From: JBGPLH01 sp041486365 [NCBI: Thermodesulfobacteriota bacterium] | GTDB taxonomy: Bacteria; JAUYMQ01 | Length of the DNA: 12,681 bases | Assembly (NCBI GenBank): GCA_041486365.1 | Contig: JBGPLH010000062.1 | Location: forward strand, 1 to 12,681 | Direction of reading: 5' to 3' | Shown: positions 1-6,790 of the stretch, piece after piece | Layout: each line of letters opens with the position of its first letter | Numbering within the stretch: position 1 is the stretch's first letter | Program-made: the position numbers and the translations under genes | The notes under the pieces: generated by a model | What the model was told of the DNA's origin: nothing | Databases searched by the model: none | Seen by the model: only the letters and a program-made list of their open reading frames with translations

Positions 1-887
1 CGCCGCTCGACGACGTGCTGCGGGTCTGGGCGGGGCTCGGCTACTATTCGCGCGCGCGCAACCTTCACGCGGCCGCGCGCCGGATCCTGGAGGAGCACGA
101 CGGGAAGTTCCCGGACACCGAGGCGGCCCTGCGCGCTCTCCCCGGCGTGGGGCGCTACACCGCCGGCGCGATCCTCTCGATTGCCTTCGGCAGGGACACA
201 CCGGTTGTCGACGGCAACGTGATGCGCGTTCTCTCTCGCGTCTTCGCGATCGGCGTCGATCCACGATCGGCCCGGGGGCAGACGCGCTTCTGGGACGTCG
301 CGGAGCGACTGGTGCCCGAGGGGAAGGCCTCCGGCTGGAACCAGGCGCTCATGGAGCTGGGCGCGCTGGTCTGTGTACCCGACAACCCGGCATGTTTTCT
401 CTGCCCCGCGCTCAGGCTCTGCCGCGCCCATGAAGCGGGAGCGGTCGATCGTTTCCCCCTGCGGCCGCGGCGGCGCAAGGCGCCGGTGGTCGAGGGCATC
501 TGCGCCATCGCGCGGCGCGGCGGTCGGCTGCTTTTTGTTCAGCGCCCGGAGACAGGGCTCCTCGGCGGGCTCTGGGAGTTCCCGACGGCGGACCTTGCGG
601 GCGGGCAGCGCGGTCCCGCGGCGGCGCGCGCCTTCCTGGAGAAGGGTCTGGGTCTTCGTGGGACGGCGGGCGCGCCCCTCGGGACGGTGCGGCACCTCTT
701 CACGCACCGGGATCTGCGGCTCACGCTCTATCCCTTCGAGGTGACGGAGGGGAGGGTGCGCGCGGGGGATTACCGCGCGCACCGGTGGATCCGAATCGGC
801 GAGGCGAAGGGCTTTCCGCTGTCGGTGCTGACGGAGAAGGTCTGCGAGCGGCTCGCGGATCACGAGCCGGAGAGGAGGAAGCGGTGA
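1..887 (+). CDS. mutY: A/G-specific adenine glycosylase MutY (5' end missing)
   Basis: Base-excision repair glycosylase that removes adenine mispaired with 8-oxoguanine. The reading frame (first full codon at base 3) is open from the window edge, so roughly the first 60-70 residues are missing, including the usual catalytic Glu. Visible in order: WAGLGYYSRARNL, the helix-hairpin-helix LPGVGRYTAGAI (bases about 138-173), the catalytic Asp in VVDGNV (Asp codon near base 210), and the 4Fe-4S ligands spaced C-x6-C-x2-C-x5-C (bases 372-422). The C-terminal part, starting near ICAIARRGGR and containing QRPETGLLGGLWEFP, is the NUDIX-like domain that reads 8-oxoG, which separates MutY from endonuclease III. 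The stop codon overlaps the start of the next gene, so the two are probably co-transcribed. Nothing is missing from the visible part. Confidence 0.95.
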   Translation, partial: PLDDVLRVWAGLGYYSRARNLHAAARRILEEHDGKFPDTEAALRALPGVGRYTAGAILSIAFGRDTPVVDGNVMRVLSRVFAIGVDPRSARGQTRFWDVAERLVPEGKASGWNQALMELGALVCVPDNPACFLCPALRLCRAHEAGAVDRFPLRPRRRKAPVVEGICAIARRGGRLLFVQRPETGLLGGLWEFPTADLAGGQRGPAAARAFLEKGLGLRGTAGAPLGTVRHLFTHRDLRLTLYPFEVTEGRVRAGDYRAHRWIRIGEAKGFPLSVLTEKVCERLADHEPERRKR

Positions 888-1273
888 TCGCCCGTGGGAT
901 CTGGTACCTGCTGATCGGATGGTGGCTCGGCGCGATCTGGACGATCCTGGCCTACCTCTTCTGCCTCACGATCATCGGGCTTCCCCTCGGGACGATCATG
1001 TTCAACACGCTCCCGAAGGTGCTCACGCTGAAGCCCACAGAGACGGAGCAGATCCAGACGATGGTGGACGGCAGGCCCGCAACCGTCTCGGGCGTCCCGG
1101 AGGAGCTCCCCTTCCTGCTCCGGGCCATCTACTTCTTTCTGATCGGATGGTACGTCGCGGGCTACGCGATCCTGGTCGGCTACATCCTGTGCCTGACGGT
1201 CATCGGTATCCCGGCGGGCCTCTGGATCCTGAACCGGATCCCGCTCCTCATGACCCTGAAGCGGGCGTACTGA
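884..1273 (+). CDS. yccF: YccF-family inner membrane protein
   Basis: A 129-residue membrane protein of the YccF (DUF307) family, whose role is unknown. I chose the GTG at 884: it overlaps the mutY stop by four bases (GTGA) and has AGGAGG at 873-878, five bases upstream. An in-frame upstream ATG at 785 would run through mutY and add 33 polar residues unlike the family. The protein consists of two similar halves. Residues about 5-50 contain LLIGWWLGAIW and CLTIIGLPLG; residues about 79-127 contain FLIGWYVAGY and CLTVIGIPAG. Each half carries hydrophobic segments and they are joined by a polar linker (residues 50-75). This internal duplication is characteristic of the family. It sits at the end of a mutY-yccF pair, which says little about function. 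Confidence 0.85.
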   Translation: MIARGIWYLLIGWWLGAIWTILAYLFCLTIIGLPLGTIMFNTLPKVLTLKPTETEQIQTMVDGRPATVSGVPEELPFLLRAIYFFLIGWYVAGYAILVGYILCLTVIGIPAGLWILNRIPLLMTLKRAY

Positions 1274-1290
1274 ACGGGAATCAGGTTGCG

Positions 1291-1320
1291 TTGACACCCC
1301 TTCGAAGCGTGGGCTATGTT
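1291..1320 (+). promoter_or_regulatory. sigma70-type promoter for the acyl-CoA dehydrogenase gene
   Basis: A perfect -35 hexamer TTGACA (1291-1296) is followed after 18 bases by TATGTT (1315-1320; four of six to TATAAT). Transcription would start near 1327, leaving a leader of about 115 bases before the ATG at 1441. That leader is GC-rich and can form a small hairpin, CCGCG (1381-1385) with CGCGG (1392-1396). Apart from this the 167-base gap 1274-1440 shows nothing coding. There is no obvious terminator after yccF. Confidence 0.6.
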
Positions 1321-1440
1321 GCCGCGAGCTCGGCCCGGAAGCGGCCCGCGCGCACCGGCCGCGTCCCGGCGATTCCCATCCCGCGTGGTTCCGCGGATCC
1401 CGCCGCGTTTCCCGGACCCGCACGCCCAGGAGCACCCCCG

Positions 1441-2598
1441 ATGGATTTCTCGTTCTCACCGGAAGCCTTGATGATGCAGGACACCCTCCGGAAGTTCGTC
1501 ACGGAGGAGATGATCCCCCTGCAGGAGAAGAACACCCTTGACCGCGAGGTGCCGCCCCCGGCGGACATGCGCAAGAAGCTGCGCAAGCGCTCCGCGGAGC
1601 TGGGCTTCTACGGGATTGACATGCCCGAGGAAGCGGGCGGCGGGGGTATCTCGACGGTGGATCGGATGCTGCTCCACGAGGAAGCGGCCAAGCACGACAC
1701 GGTCTTCGACATGGAGATCTTCGGCGGCGCGGGCGGTCCGACGCCGATCCTGCTTTCCTGCACGGACAAGCAGAAGGAGAAGTACCTCGCCCCGCTCATG
1801 AAGGGCGAGATCACGACCTGTTTCGGCTTGAGCGAGCCCGGCGCCGGATCGGACGCGACGAACATCTCGACCTCGGCTGTGAAGAAGGGCGACAAGTGGA
1901 TCCTGAACGGCCGGAAGCACTACATCACGAACGGTCCCTCCGCCGATTTTTCGATGGTGTTCGCGAGCACGGACAAGGCGAAGGGCGCCCGCGGCGGGAT
2001 CACGTGCTTCCTCGTCGATCGAGACGCGCCGGGCGCCGACTTCGATCACCCGCAGGACACGATGGACGGCAACGGCTGGGTCGGCGAGTTGGTCTTCGAG
2101 GACTGCGAGGTGCCGGCGGACAACCTTCTTGGACAGGCGGGCTTCGGTTTCGCGCTCGCGATGCACTGGATCAATGACGGGCGGCTCAACATCGGCGCCG
2201 CGTCGGTCGGGATCGCCAAGCGCATGCTGAAGATCAGTCTCGACTACGCCAGGCAGCGCGTGGCCTTCGGCCAGCCCATCGCCAACTTCCAGCTGATCCA
2301 GGCCATGCTCGCCGACATGGCGACGGAGATCTTCGCCGCCGAGAACATGGTCTACCGCTCGGCGTGGATGAAGGATCAGGGGATCGACATCCGCAAGGAG
2401 GCCGCGATGGTGAAGGTCTACGCCGCCGAAATGGTGAACCGCGCCGTGGACACCGCCATGCAGATCCACGGCGGCATGGGCTTCATGCGCGAAACCCCGA
2501 TCGAACACGTGATGCGCCGCGTGCGTGTCTTCCGGATCTTCGAGGGGACCAGCGAGATCCAGCGGCTCACGATCGCCAAGTCCCTGCTGAAGGACTAG
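1441..2598 (+). CDS. Acyl-CoA dehydrogenase (first of two)
   Basis: FAD-dependent dehydrogenase, 385 residues, introducing the alpha-beta double bond into an acyl-CoA and passing electrons to ETF. The start at 1441 has AGGAG at 1428-1432 and matches the normal family N-terminus (MDFSFSPEAL). The N-terminal helical domain covers about residues 1-125. The signature GLSEPGAGSDA is at 129-139, the middle beta domain at about 125-230, and the C-terminal helical domain from about 235, with QIHGGMGF at 341-348. The probable catalytic base is Glu368 in FEGTSEIQ, the position used by short/medium-chain enzymes rather than the isovaleryl type. The segment before FEDCEVP (TMDGNGWVGELV) differs from the common form and suggests a specialised clade. 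Substrate cannot be told from sequence. It has its own strong promoter and no partner genes alongside. Confidence 0.93.
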   Translation: MDFSFSPEALMMQDTLRKFVTEEMIPLQEKNTLDREVPPPADMRKKLRKRSAELGFYGIDMPEEAGGGGISTVDRMLLHEEAAKHDTVFDMEIFGGAGGPTPILLSCTDKQKEKYLAPLMKGEITTCFGLSEPGAGSDATNISTSAVKKGDKWILNGRKHYITNGPSADFSMVFASTDKAKGARGGITCFLVDRDAPGADFDHPQDTMDGNGWVGELVFEDCEVPADNLLGQAGFGFALAMHWINDGRLNIGAASVGIAKRMLKISLDYARQRVAFGQPIANFQLIQAMLADMATEIFAAENMVYRSAWMKDQGIDIRKEAAMVKVYAAEMVNRAVDTAMQIHGGMGFMRETPIEHVMRRVRVFRIFEGTSEIQRLTIAKSLLKD

Positions 2599-2611
2599 GC
2601 GGCGCGAGGGG

Positions 2612-2685
2612 GAGGCTCCCGCCGCGTTGCGAGACGACGCGGGGGAACGAAAGGCAATGGGAGGGCGAGGCTCCTGCCGAGCCTC
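2612..2685. repeat. Imperfect GC-rich repeat pair (REP-like element)
   Basis: The 13-base unit GAGGCTCCCGCCG at 2612-2624 recurs as GAGGCTCCTGCCG at 2667-2679 (12 of 13 identical, 55 bases apart). The second copy lies inside an inverted repeat, GAGGCT (2667-2672) with AGCCTC (2680-2685), and follows GGGAGGGC. In one frame the second copy reads WEGEAPAEP, a peptide string I remember from many spurious small proteins predicted in Planctomycetes and related genomes. This suggests a dispersed non-coding repeat rather than a gene. A weaker relative may lie at 3229-3247. The first copy is close enough to the dehydrogenase stop to act in 3' end formation. Confidence 0.45.
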
Positions 2686-2701
2686 ACCGCAAGTAGAAAC
2701 A

Positions 2702-2733
2702 ACGAGCGGGCCGTGGCGACACGGCCCGCTCGT
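2702..2733 (-). terminator. Intrinsic terminator, perfect 14-bp stem
   Basis: Bases 2702-2715 pair perfectly with 2720-2733 (14 bp, GC-rich) around a four-base loop, GCGA on the plus strand (a GNRA-type loop). Read leftward, the stem is followed by a T-rich tract (TTGTTTCTACTT), so it best terminates the DUF6632 gene, whose stop codon (2733-2735) shares one base with the stem. Rightward it may also stop readthrough from the dehydrogenase gene, but there is no T-run on that side. Confidence 0.8.
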
Positions 2734-3131
2734 CATTGCGGGGCCGGCGCCACCGCCGCCTCCCCCCGCGGCGTCAGCCACCCGAGCGCGATCGCGATGA
2801 GGAAGAGCGCTGGGACGTCCCCGATCAGGTGGCCGTGCTCGTGCGCCTGGAAGATGGCCTGCAGCATCATGATCCCGCCGTGCACGATGCTCGACCAGAC
2901 GGTGAACCAGATGAGGCTCAGGTGCTTCAGCGGATCCTTCGCGGCGCGCAGGAGGAACACCCCGAGCGTCGCGTAGATCCCCACGATCATCTGCTCGTAG
3001 TTCGGGTTGTGCGGCTGCCACCGCCAGCCGGAGGGCCAGACGATGAGCATCGGGTAGAGCCCGAGGATGAAGATCGTTCCTGAGACGAGCAGCGTGATGC
3101 GGAGATAACGGAGGCGGGCTTGGCTCGTCAT
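2733..3131 (-). CDS. DUF6632-type small membrane protein
   Basis: A 132-residue hydrophobic protein with about four predicted membrane segments (near residues 10-30, 47-63, 70-93 and 104-120). The text IFILGLYPMLIVWPSGWRWQ, then YEQMIVGIYATLGVFLL, DPLKHLSLIWFTVWSSIVHG and HEHGHLIGDVPAL matches what I recall of the DUF6632 family; its function is unknown. His/Trp-rich loops (WFTVWSSIVHGG, AHEHGHL) could bind metal or pigment, but that is speculation. The start at 3131 is supported by AAAGGAGA at 3136-3143. The gene stands alone, faces left, ends in a strong terminator and is divergent from the sugar-nucleotide gene to its right. Its promoter may use CATAAT at 3225-3230, with a poor -35. Confidence 0.75.
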   Translation of the reverse strand: MTSQARLRYLRITLLVSGTIFILGLYPMLIVWPSGWRWQPHNPNYEQMIVGIYATLGVFLLRAAKDPLKHLSLIWFTVWSSIVHGGIMMLQAIFQAHEHGHLIGDVPALFLIAIALGWLTPRGEAAVAPAPQ

Positions 3132-3423
3132 GTGCTCTCCTTTGGGGGGAGCGGGCGCGGGCGCGGATCGCTTGCGCCGCCCGCGATGGGCGTGCCGATG
3201 ACGGATCTCGACAAGAGCCGGGGCATTATGGAGGGGGAAGCCCCGCCTTTCCAGCCCGAAGTCAGGGGCGCGCGGCGGGGGCCCGGCGGGAAGGGACGGG
3301 GCGGTCGCGGGCCCCGGTCCAGGGGGACGGTTTGCCCTGGATCGTTTCAGCTTTTATGATGCCCCGGCCTGGTGCCGACAGGCTCCGGGTGCCTCCCGCA
3401 GGTACGACGAAGGAAACAGGGAC
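3132..3423. other. Divergent intergenic region
   Basis: This 292-base gap separates the leftward DUF6632 gene from the rightward RmlD-like gene. It holds the rightward promoter listed separately and a weak leftward -10 candidate (CATAAT, read on the minus strand at 3225-3230, with CTGGAA upstream as a poor -35). It also holds a GC-rich segment, TGGAGGGGGAAGCCCCGCC (3229-3247), that resembles the REP-like unit at 2658-2679. In the RmlD leader, CCCGG...CCTG (about 3363-3371) can pair with CAGG..CCGGG (about 3379-3389), a bulged hairpin before the ribosome site. I see no convincing small gene. Confidence 0.5.
3332..3360 (+). promoter_or_regulatory. sigma70-type promoter for the RmlD-like/GT2 pair
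   Basis: TTGCCC (3332-3337), a 17-base spacer, then TATGAT (3355-3360; five of six to consensus). The start of transcription would be near 3367, giving a leader of about 57 bases with a possible bulged hairpin. The ribosome site is GAAGGAA at 3409-3415, eight bases before the ATG at 3424. The local AT-richness stands out against very GC-rich surroundings. Confidence 0.6.
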
Positions 3424-4251
3424 ATGGCGGTGTCAAGAGCCACGGTGATGGTGATCGGATCGACCGGGATGCTCGGCGCGGCGCTGGTGCATCACTTCAC
3501 GCGCCGGGGTCACGCGGTGAGGCCTCTCTCGCGCCGCGAGTTCGTGATCGGGCGCGATCCGGTCTCCGGGATCGACCTCGGGGGCGTGGACTGCGTCGTC
3601 AACGCCGCCGGCATGATCAACCGGCGCCTGGCCGAAGGCGCGAACGAAGCCCAGGCCACCCTCGTGAACAGCCTGTTCCCACGGCAGCTCGCCGATCACT
3701 GCGAGGCGCGCGGCGTCCGGGCGATCCACGTCTCCACGGACTGCGTCTTCGATGGCACGGCCGGGCCCTACGTGGAAACCGATCTCCCGACCGCCACGGA
3801 TCTGTACGGGCGCTCCAAGGCCTGGGGCGAGCCCCGGAACTGCCTCGTCCTCCGCACCTCCATCTTCGGACCCGAGACGAGCAACTTCTACCTGCTCCTC
3901 AGCTGGTTCCTCGCGCAGACCGATGAGTGCCGGGGCTTCACGAACCATCTCTGGAACGGGATGACGACGCTCCAGCTGGCCCGCTGCATCGAGACCATAC
4001 TGGAGAAGGGCATGCACGAGAACCGGATCCAGCACCTGTTCAGCGAGGACACCACCAAGTACGACCTGCTCTGCGCGATGGCCAAGGCCTTCCGGCGGCC
4101 GCTCCGCGTGGTTCCCTTCGAGGACGCCCGGCGCCGCGACACCCGGCTGCGGACCATCCACCCCGCCTTCGAGGAACAGCTCGGGGTTGCCCCCCTCGAG
4201 GAGCAGCTGCGGGATCTCGTGCCCTTCGCGGAATCGCTCCGGCATGGTTGA
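3424..4251 (+). CDS. RmlD-like sugar-nucleotide reductase (extended SDR)
   Basis: A 275-residue NAD(P)-dependent reductase or epimerase-type protein of the RmlD (dTDP-4-dehydrorhamnose reductase) superfamily, presumably acting on a nucleotide sugar. Residues 12-18 (GSTGMLG) form the Rossmann glycine motif. STDCVFDG (104-111) contains the Ser/Thr of the active site, and YGRSK (128-132) gives the Tyr-x3-Lys pair. The fold is complete and of normal length. No rmlA, rmlB or rmlC is nearby, so rhamnose synthesis is not shown; a CDP/UDP-sugar reductase is equally possible. It overlaps the next glycosyltransferase gene by eight bases, which implies coupled translation and a shared glycan pathway. 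Confidence 0.82.
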   Translation: MAVSRATVMVIGSTGMLGAALVHHFTRRGHAVRPLSRREFVIGRDPVSGIDLGGVDCVVNAAGMINRRLAEGANEAQATLVNSLFPRQLADHCEARGVRAIHVSTDCVFDGTAGPYVETDLPTATDLYGRSKAWGEPRNCLVLRTSIFGPETSNFYLLLSWFLAQTDECRGFTNHLWNGMTTLQLARCIETILEKGMHENRIQHLFSEDTTKYDLLCAMAKAFRRPLRVVPFEDARRRDTRLRTIHPAFEEQLGVAPLEEQLRDLVPFAESLRHG

Positions 4252-5035
4252 CCTGCCCGGCCGGGACGCGCCTGGGACCTCCGCCGGAGCCGGCGGCAAG
4301 GTCTGCGTCCTCATTCCCGCCTGGAACTGCGCCTCCACCATTGCGGAGGTCGTCTCGAGGGTGCCGCTCCGGGGACCTTCGGACGAGATCATCGTCGTCG
4401 ATGACGCCAGCACCGACGGGACCTTCGAGCGCGCGGGCGCCTTGCCCCGCGTGTTCGTCGCGCGGAACCCGGCGAACCTCGGCTACGGCGGGACGAGCCG
4501 GCGGCTCTACGCCATCGCGCACGAGCGGGGCGCGGACGTCACCATCAACATCCACGGCGACCTGGGCCACCGGCCCGAGGACATCCCGGCCGTGCTCGCG
4601 CCGATCCTTCGCGGGGAACACGACATCGTGCTCGGATCGCGGCTTCTCTGGATTCTCGAGGGGCTGCGGCGTACCGGGTGGCGTCGCGTCTTCTCCGAAG
4701 ATGCGCGGGGAGGAATGCCGCTGCACCGCGTGCTCGGACACCTCACGCTCACGGGCGTCCAGAACCTCTGCTTCGGCACAAGGCTGCACTGCTTTCACGA
4801 GGGGATGCGCGCCTGCACGCGCCCGGTGATCGAGTGGGCCCTGCGCGCCGACCTGCCTGCCTGGTACAACTTCGACACGGAGCTGCTCGTGGAGGCCCAC
4901 CGCCGGGGTTTCCACATCGGCGAAGTGCCCGTCCGCCCGCTCTACGATCCCCGCACGAAGTCCGCCGCGCCTCCCATCCGGTACGGGTTGCGCACGCTCG
5001 CCCACGCGATACGGAAGGGTCTCGAGAGGCTCTAG
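4244..5035 (+). CDS. Family 2 glycosyltransferase, Ppm/DPM1-like
   Basis: A 263-residue GT-A-fold enzyme, probably transferring a sugar from a nucleotide donor to a lipid carrier or glycan at the cytoplasmic face. Motifs: VCVLIPAWN (20-28), the nucleotide-binding VVDDASTDGT (51-60), NLGYGG (78-83), HGD at 104-106 in the metal-binding place, GSR (131-133), RGGMPLHRVLGH, and FDTELL (210-215) before EVPV. The order matches the polyprenyl-phosphate hexose synthase-like branch in which HGD replaces DGD. A loop of about 13 extra residues lies at about 141-154. There are no membrane helices, so it lacks the GtrA-type anchor seen in some relatives. The ATG at 4244 lies inside the end of the upstream gene; no good ribosome site is visible, so it likely depends on translational coupling. 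Confidence 0.85.
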   Translation: MVDLPGRDAPGTSAGAGGKVCVLIPAWNCASTIAEVVSRVPLRGPSDEIIVVDDASTDGTFERAGALPRVFVARNPANLGYGGTSRRLYAIAHERGADVTINIHGDLGHRPEDIPAVLAPILRGEHDIVLGSRLLWILEGLRRTGWRRVFSEDARGGMPLHRVLGHLTLTGVQNLCFGTRLHCFHEGMRACTRPVIEWALRADLPAWYNFDTELLVEAHRRGFHIGEVPVRPLYDPRTKSAAPPIRYGLRTLAHAIRKGLERL

Positions 5036-5075
5036 TGGAATTGGTTTCGGGAGGGCGCGCGCGGACGGGTGGTGA

Positions 5076-5879
5076 TCAGCCGGGTCCCGCGATGGTCCGG
5101 GCGGCGAGCGTCTTCCGGTGGATGCCGCGGGGGCCCGCGCGGAGCAGGAAGTCGGCGAGATGGTCCGTGCAGGGGGAGCCGATCTTCTGAATTTTGCCTG
5201 TGGCCGCCTCGAGCCTGAGGCCGGAGGCCAGCAGGATCCGGTAGGCTTCCTTGAGCATCCGGATCTCCTCGCGTGAGTGGCCCGCGCGCGTCAGGCCGAC
5301 CACGTTGATGCCCCTCACCCGCGGGGGCACCCCGTCCGTCACGAAGAAGGGGAGCACGTCCTGCGTGATCTTCGAGTTGCCACCGATCATCGCCAGTCGG
5401 CCCAATTTCGTGAACTGATGAACCACGACGCCGCCCGAGAGGAAGACCTTGTCCTCGATCTCCACCTCTCCCGCCAGGGCGACGTTGTTCGCCATGATCA
5501 CCCCGTTTCCGACGCGGCAGTCGTGCGCCACGTGCGCGTACACCATCAGCATGTTGTCGTCGCCGATGAAGGTGCCGGCGCCCTCGCGGGACCCGCGATG
5601 AACGGTGACTCCCTCGCGGATCACGTTTCGATCGCCGATCTGCACGGTGCTGCTGGCTCCCTTGAACTTGTAATCCTGGGGCGTGCCCCCGATCACCGCG
5701 TGCTCGTGGATCGCGTTGCCGTCGCCGATGCGCGTGCCGCGCTTGATGACCGCGTGGGCCCCGATCCAATTCCCGCCGCCGATGATCACGTCCTCCTCGA
5801 TCACGACGAAGGGGCCGATGGCGTTGCCAGGCCCGATCTTCGCGTCAGGGGCCACGACGGCGCTCGGGTGCAGATCCAT
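5076..5879 (-). CDS. lpxA: UDP-N-acetylglucosamine acyltransferase LpxA
   Basis: First enzyme of lipid A synthesis: transfers an R-3-hydroxyacyl chain from acyl carrier protein to the 3-OH of UDP-GlcNAc in the cytoplasm. It has 267 residues with hexapeptide repeats from about residue 3 to 185. These include HPSAVV, IGDRNVIREGVTVHRG, AHVAHDC with the catalytic His119, and VHQF at 153-156. The C-terminal helical domain contains INVVGLTRAG and SREEIRMLKEAYRIL. I chose the start at 5879 (MDLHPSAVV) because it matches the family and has CCGGAG just upstream. The open frame extends further upstream but without homology. It has about 13 residues more at the C-terminus than the E. coli protein. The usual neighbours lpxD, fabZ and lpxB are absent here, so it is a solitary gene. 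Confidence 0.95.
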   Translation of the reverse strand: MDLHPSAVVAPDAKIGPGNAIGPFVVIEEDVIIGGGNWIGAHAVIKRGTRIGDGNAIHEHAVIGGTPQDYKFKGASSTVQIGDRNVIREGVTVHRGSREGAGTFIGDDNMLMVYAHVAHDCRVGNGVIMANNVALAGEVEIEDKVFLSGGVVVHQFTKLGRLAMIGGNSKITQDVLPFFVTDGVPPRVRGINVVGLTRAGHSREEIRMLKEAYRILLASGLRLEAATGKIQKIGSPCTDHLADFLLRAGPRGIHRKTLAARTIAGPG

Positions 5880-6017
5880 GCTTCTCCGGTGGACAGGGTT
5901 GACCCGGGGAAGGGTATCAGCGATCTCCACAGGGCGCACGCGCTTTGTCGGAACGCCGATGGCTCGTTTCGCGGGCTCACTGTGGCCGGTCGAGGCTGTA
6001 GTATCATGGGCCGGGAG

Positions 6018-6034
6018 CGGGGCCTGAAGCCCCG
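6018..6034 (+). promoter_or_regulatory. 5' leader stem-loop and promoter region of the creatininase gene
   Basis: A perfect 6-bp stem CGGGGC (6018-6023) / GCCCCG (6029-6034) with a five-base loop directly precedes the ribosome site GAAGGAGG (6034-6041) and the ATG at 6046. A -10-like TATCAT lies at 6002-6007, with only a poor -35 at about 5979-5984, so a transcript starting near 6014 would begin almost at the stem. Such a stem could protect the mRNA or limit ribosome access. The rest of the divergent gap (5880-6045) shows no clear promoter for lpxA. Confidence 0.4.
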
Positions 6035-6045
6035 AAGGAGGACCC

Positions 6046-6786
6046 ATGGGAGCGCTGATTCTCGAAAGGCTGACCTGGCCGGAGGTCGAGGCGGAGATTC
6101 GCGGCGGCCGCGACACGATCGTGATTCCCTTCGGCTCGACGGAGCAGCACGGTCCCCATCTCCCCCTCGGGACCGACGCGATGCTCGGCGACGCGATTGG
6201 AGAGGCCGTGGCCGCGCGCCTGGATGCGTTCCTCGCGCCGACGGTCCGGATCGGCTGCTCGAGCCATCACCTCGCCTTCCCGGGGACGCTCTCGGTGGAG
6301 GAGGAAACCTTCCACCGCGTGGTCGCGGACGTCGTGCGGTCCATCACGCCGCAGGGGTTCCGGCGCATCGTGCTGCTCCCGACGCACGGCGGGAACTTCG
6401 CGCCACTGGGGGCCGCGGTCGAAAGGATCGGTCCCGTCCCGGGCGTGCGGATCGTCACCTTCTCCGACGTGGGCCTCCTGGCGGAGGTGATGCTCGGCCT
6501 CGGCGCGGAGCTAGGTATCCCGCCGTCGGAAGGGGGCATCCACGCGGGGGAGTGGGAGACGTCGATGATGCTCGCCCTGCGACCCGAGCTCACGCGGATG
6601 GAGCGCGCGGAGGTGGGTTACACGGGGGACCTCATGGAAGGCATGCAGACGATGGTCGCGCGGGGGACGGACGCGGTGGCGAAGAACGGCGTCTTCGGCG
6701 ATCCGCGGCGCGCCAGCGCGGAGGCCGGGCGCCGCTACGTGGACCGCATCGTCGATCGCGTCCTGCAGGAAATCGCCCGGGCGTGA
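6046..6786 (+). CDS. Creatininase-family amidohydrolase
   Basis: A 246-residue metal-dependent amidohydrolase of the creatininase family, which includes creatinine amidohydrolase, the mycofactocin peptidase MftE and the archaeal formamide hydrolase ArfB. Metal ligands expected for the fold are present: Glu33 and His35 in GSTEQHGPHLPLGTDA (30-45), Asp44, His114 in PTHGGN (112-117), and the acidic region of IHAGEWETSMM (165-175), with Glu169 or Glu171. Length is normal. The true substrate cannot be told: no mycofactocin or flavin/F420 genes lie nearby. The next gene, a SirB-type chelatase, starts 13 bases after the stop, so the two form a small operon. Strong ribosome site GAAGGAGG at 6034-6041. 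Confidence 0.85.
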   Translation: MGALILERLTWPEVEAEIRGGRDTIVIPFGSTEQHGPHLPLGTDAMLGDAIGEAVAARLDAFLAPTVRIGCSSHHLAFPGTLSVEEETFHRVVADVVRSITPQGFRRIVLLPTHGGNFAPLGAAVERIGPVPGVRIVTFSDVGLLAEVMLGLGAELGIPPSEGGIHAGEWETSMMLALRPELTRMERAEVGYTGDLMEGMQTMVARGTDAVAKNGVFGDPRRASAEAGRRYVDRIVDRVLQEIARA

Positions 6787-6790
6787 GGCG

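Noticed and set aside
884-1273. Repeat in the YccF protein as a novel fusion
   Set aside because: Two similar halves are a normal property of this family.
1441-2598. The two dehydrogenases of equal length (385 residues) as a recent duplication
   Set aside because: Their sequences differ widely, including the catalytic-loop context and beta domain; equal length is coincidence.
1456-3021. A 521-codon minus-strand open frame opposite the first dehydrogenase
   Set aside because: Low-complexity translation; it also runs through the terminator and the DUF6632 gene in another frame.
4244-5035. HGD instead of DGD in the GT2 as a damaged catalytic motif
   Set aside because: The surrounding text (HGD followed by PEDIP, then RGGMPLHRVLGH) fits the DPM1-like bacterial branch in which HGD is normal.
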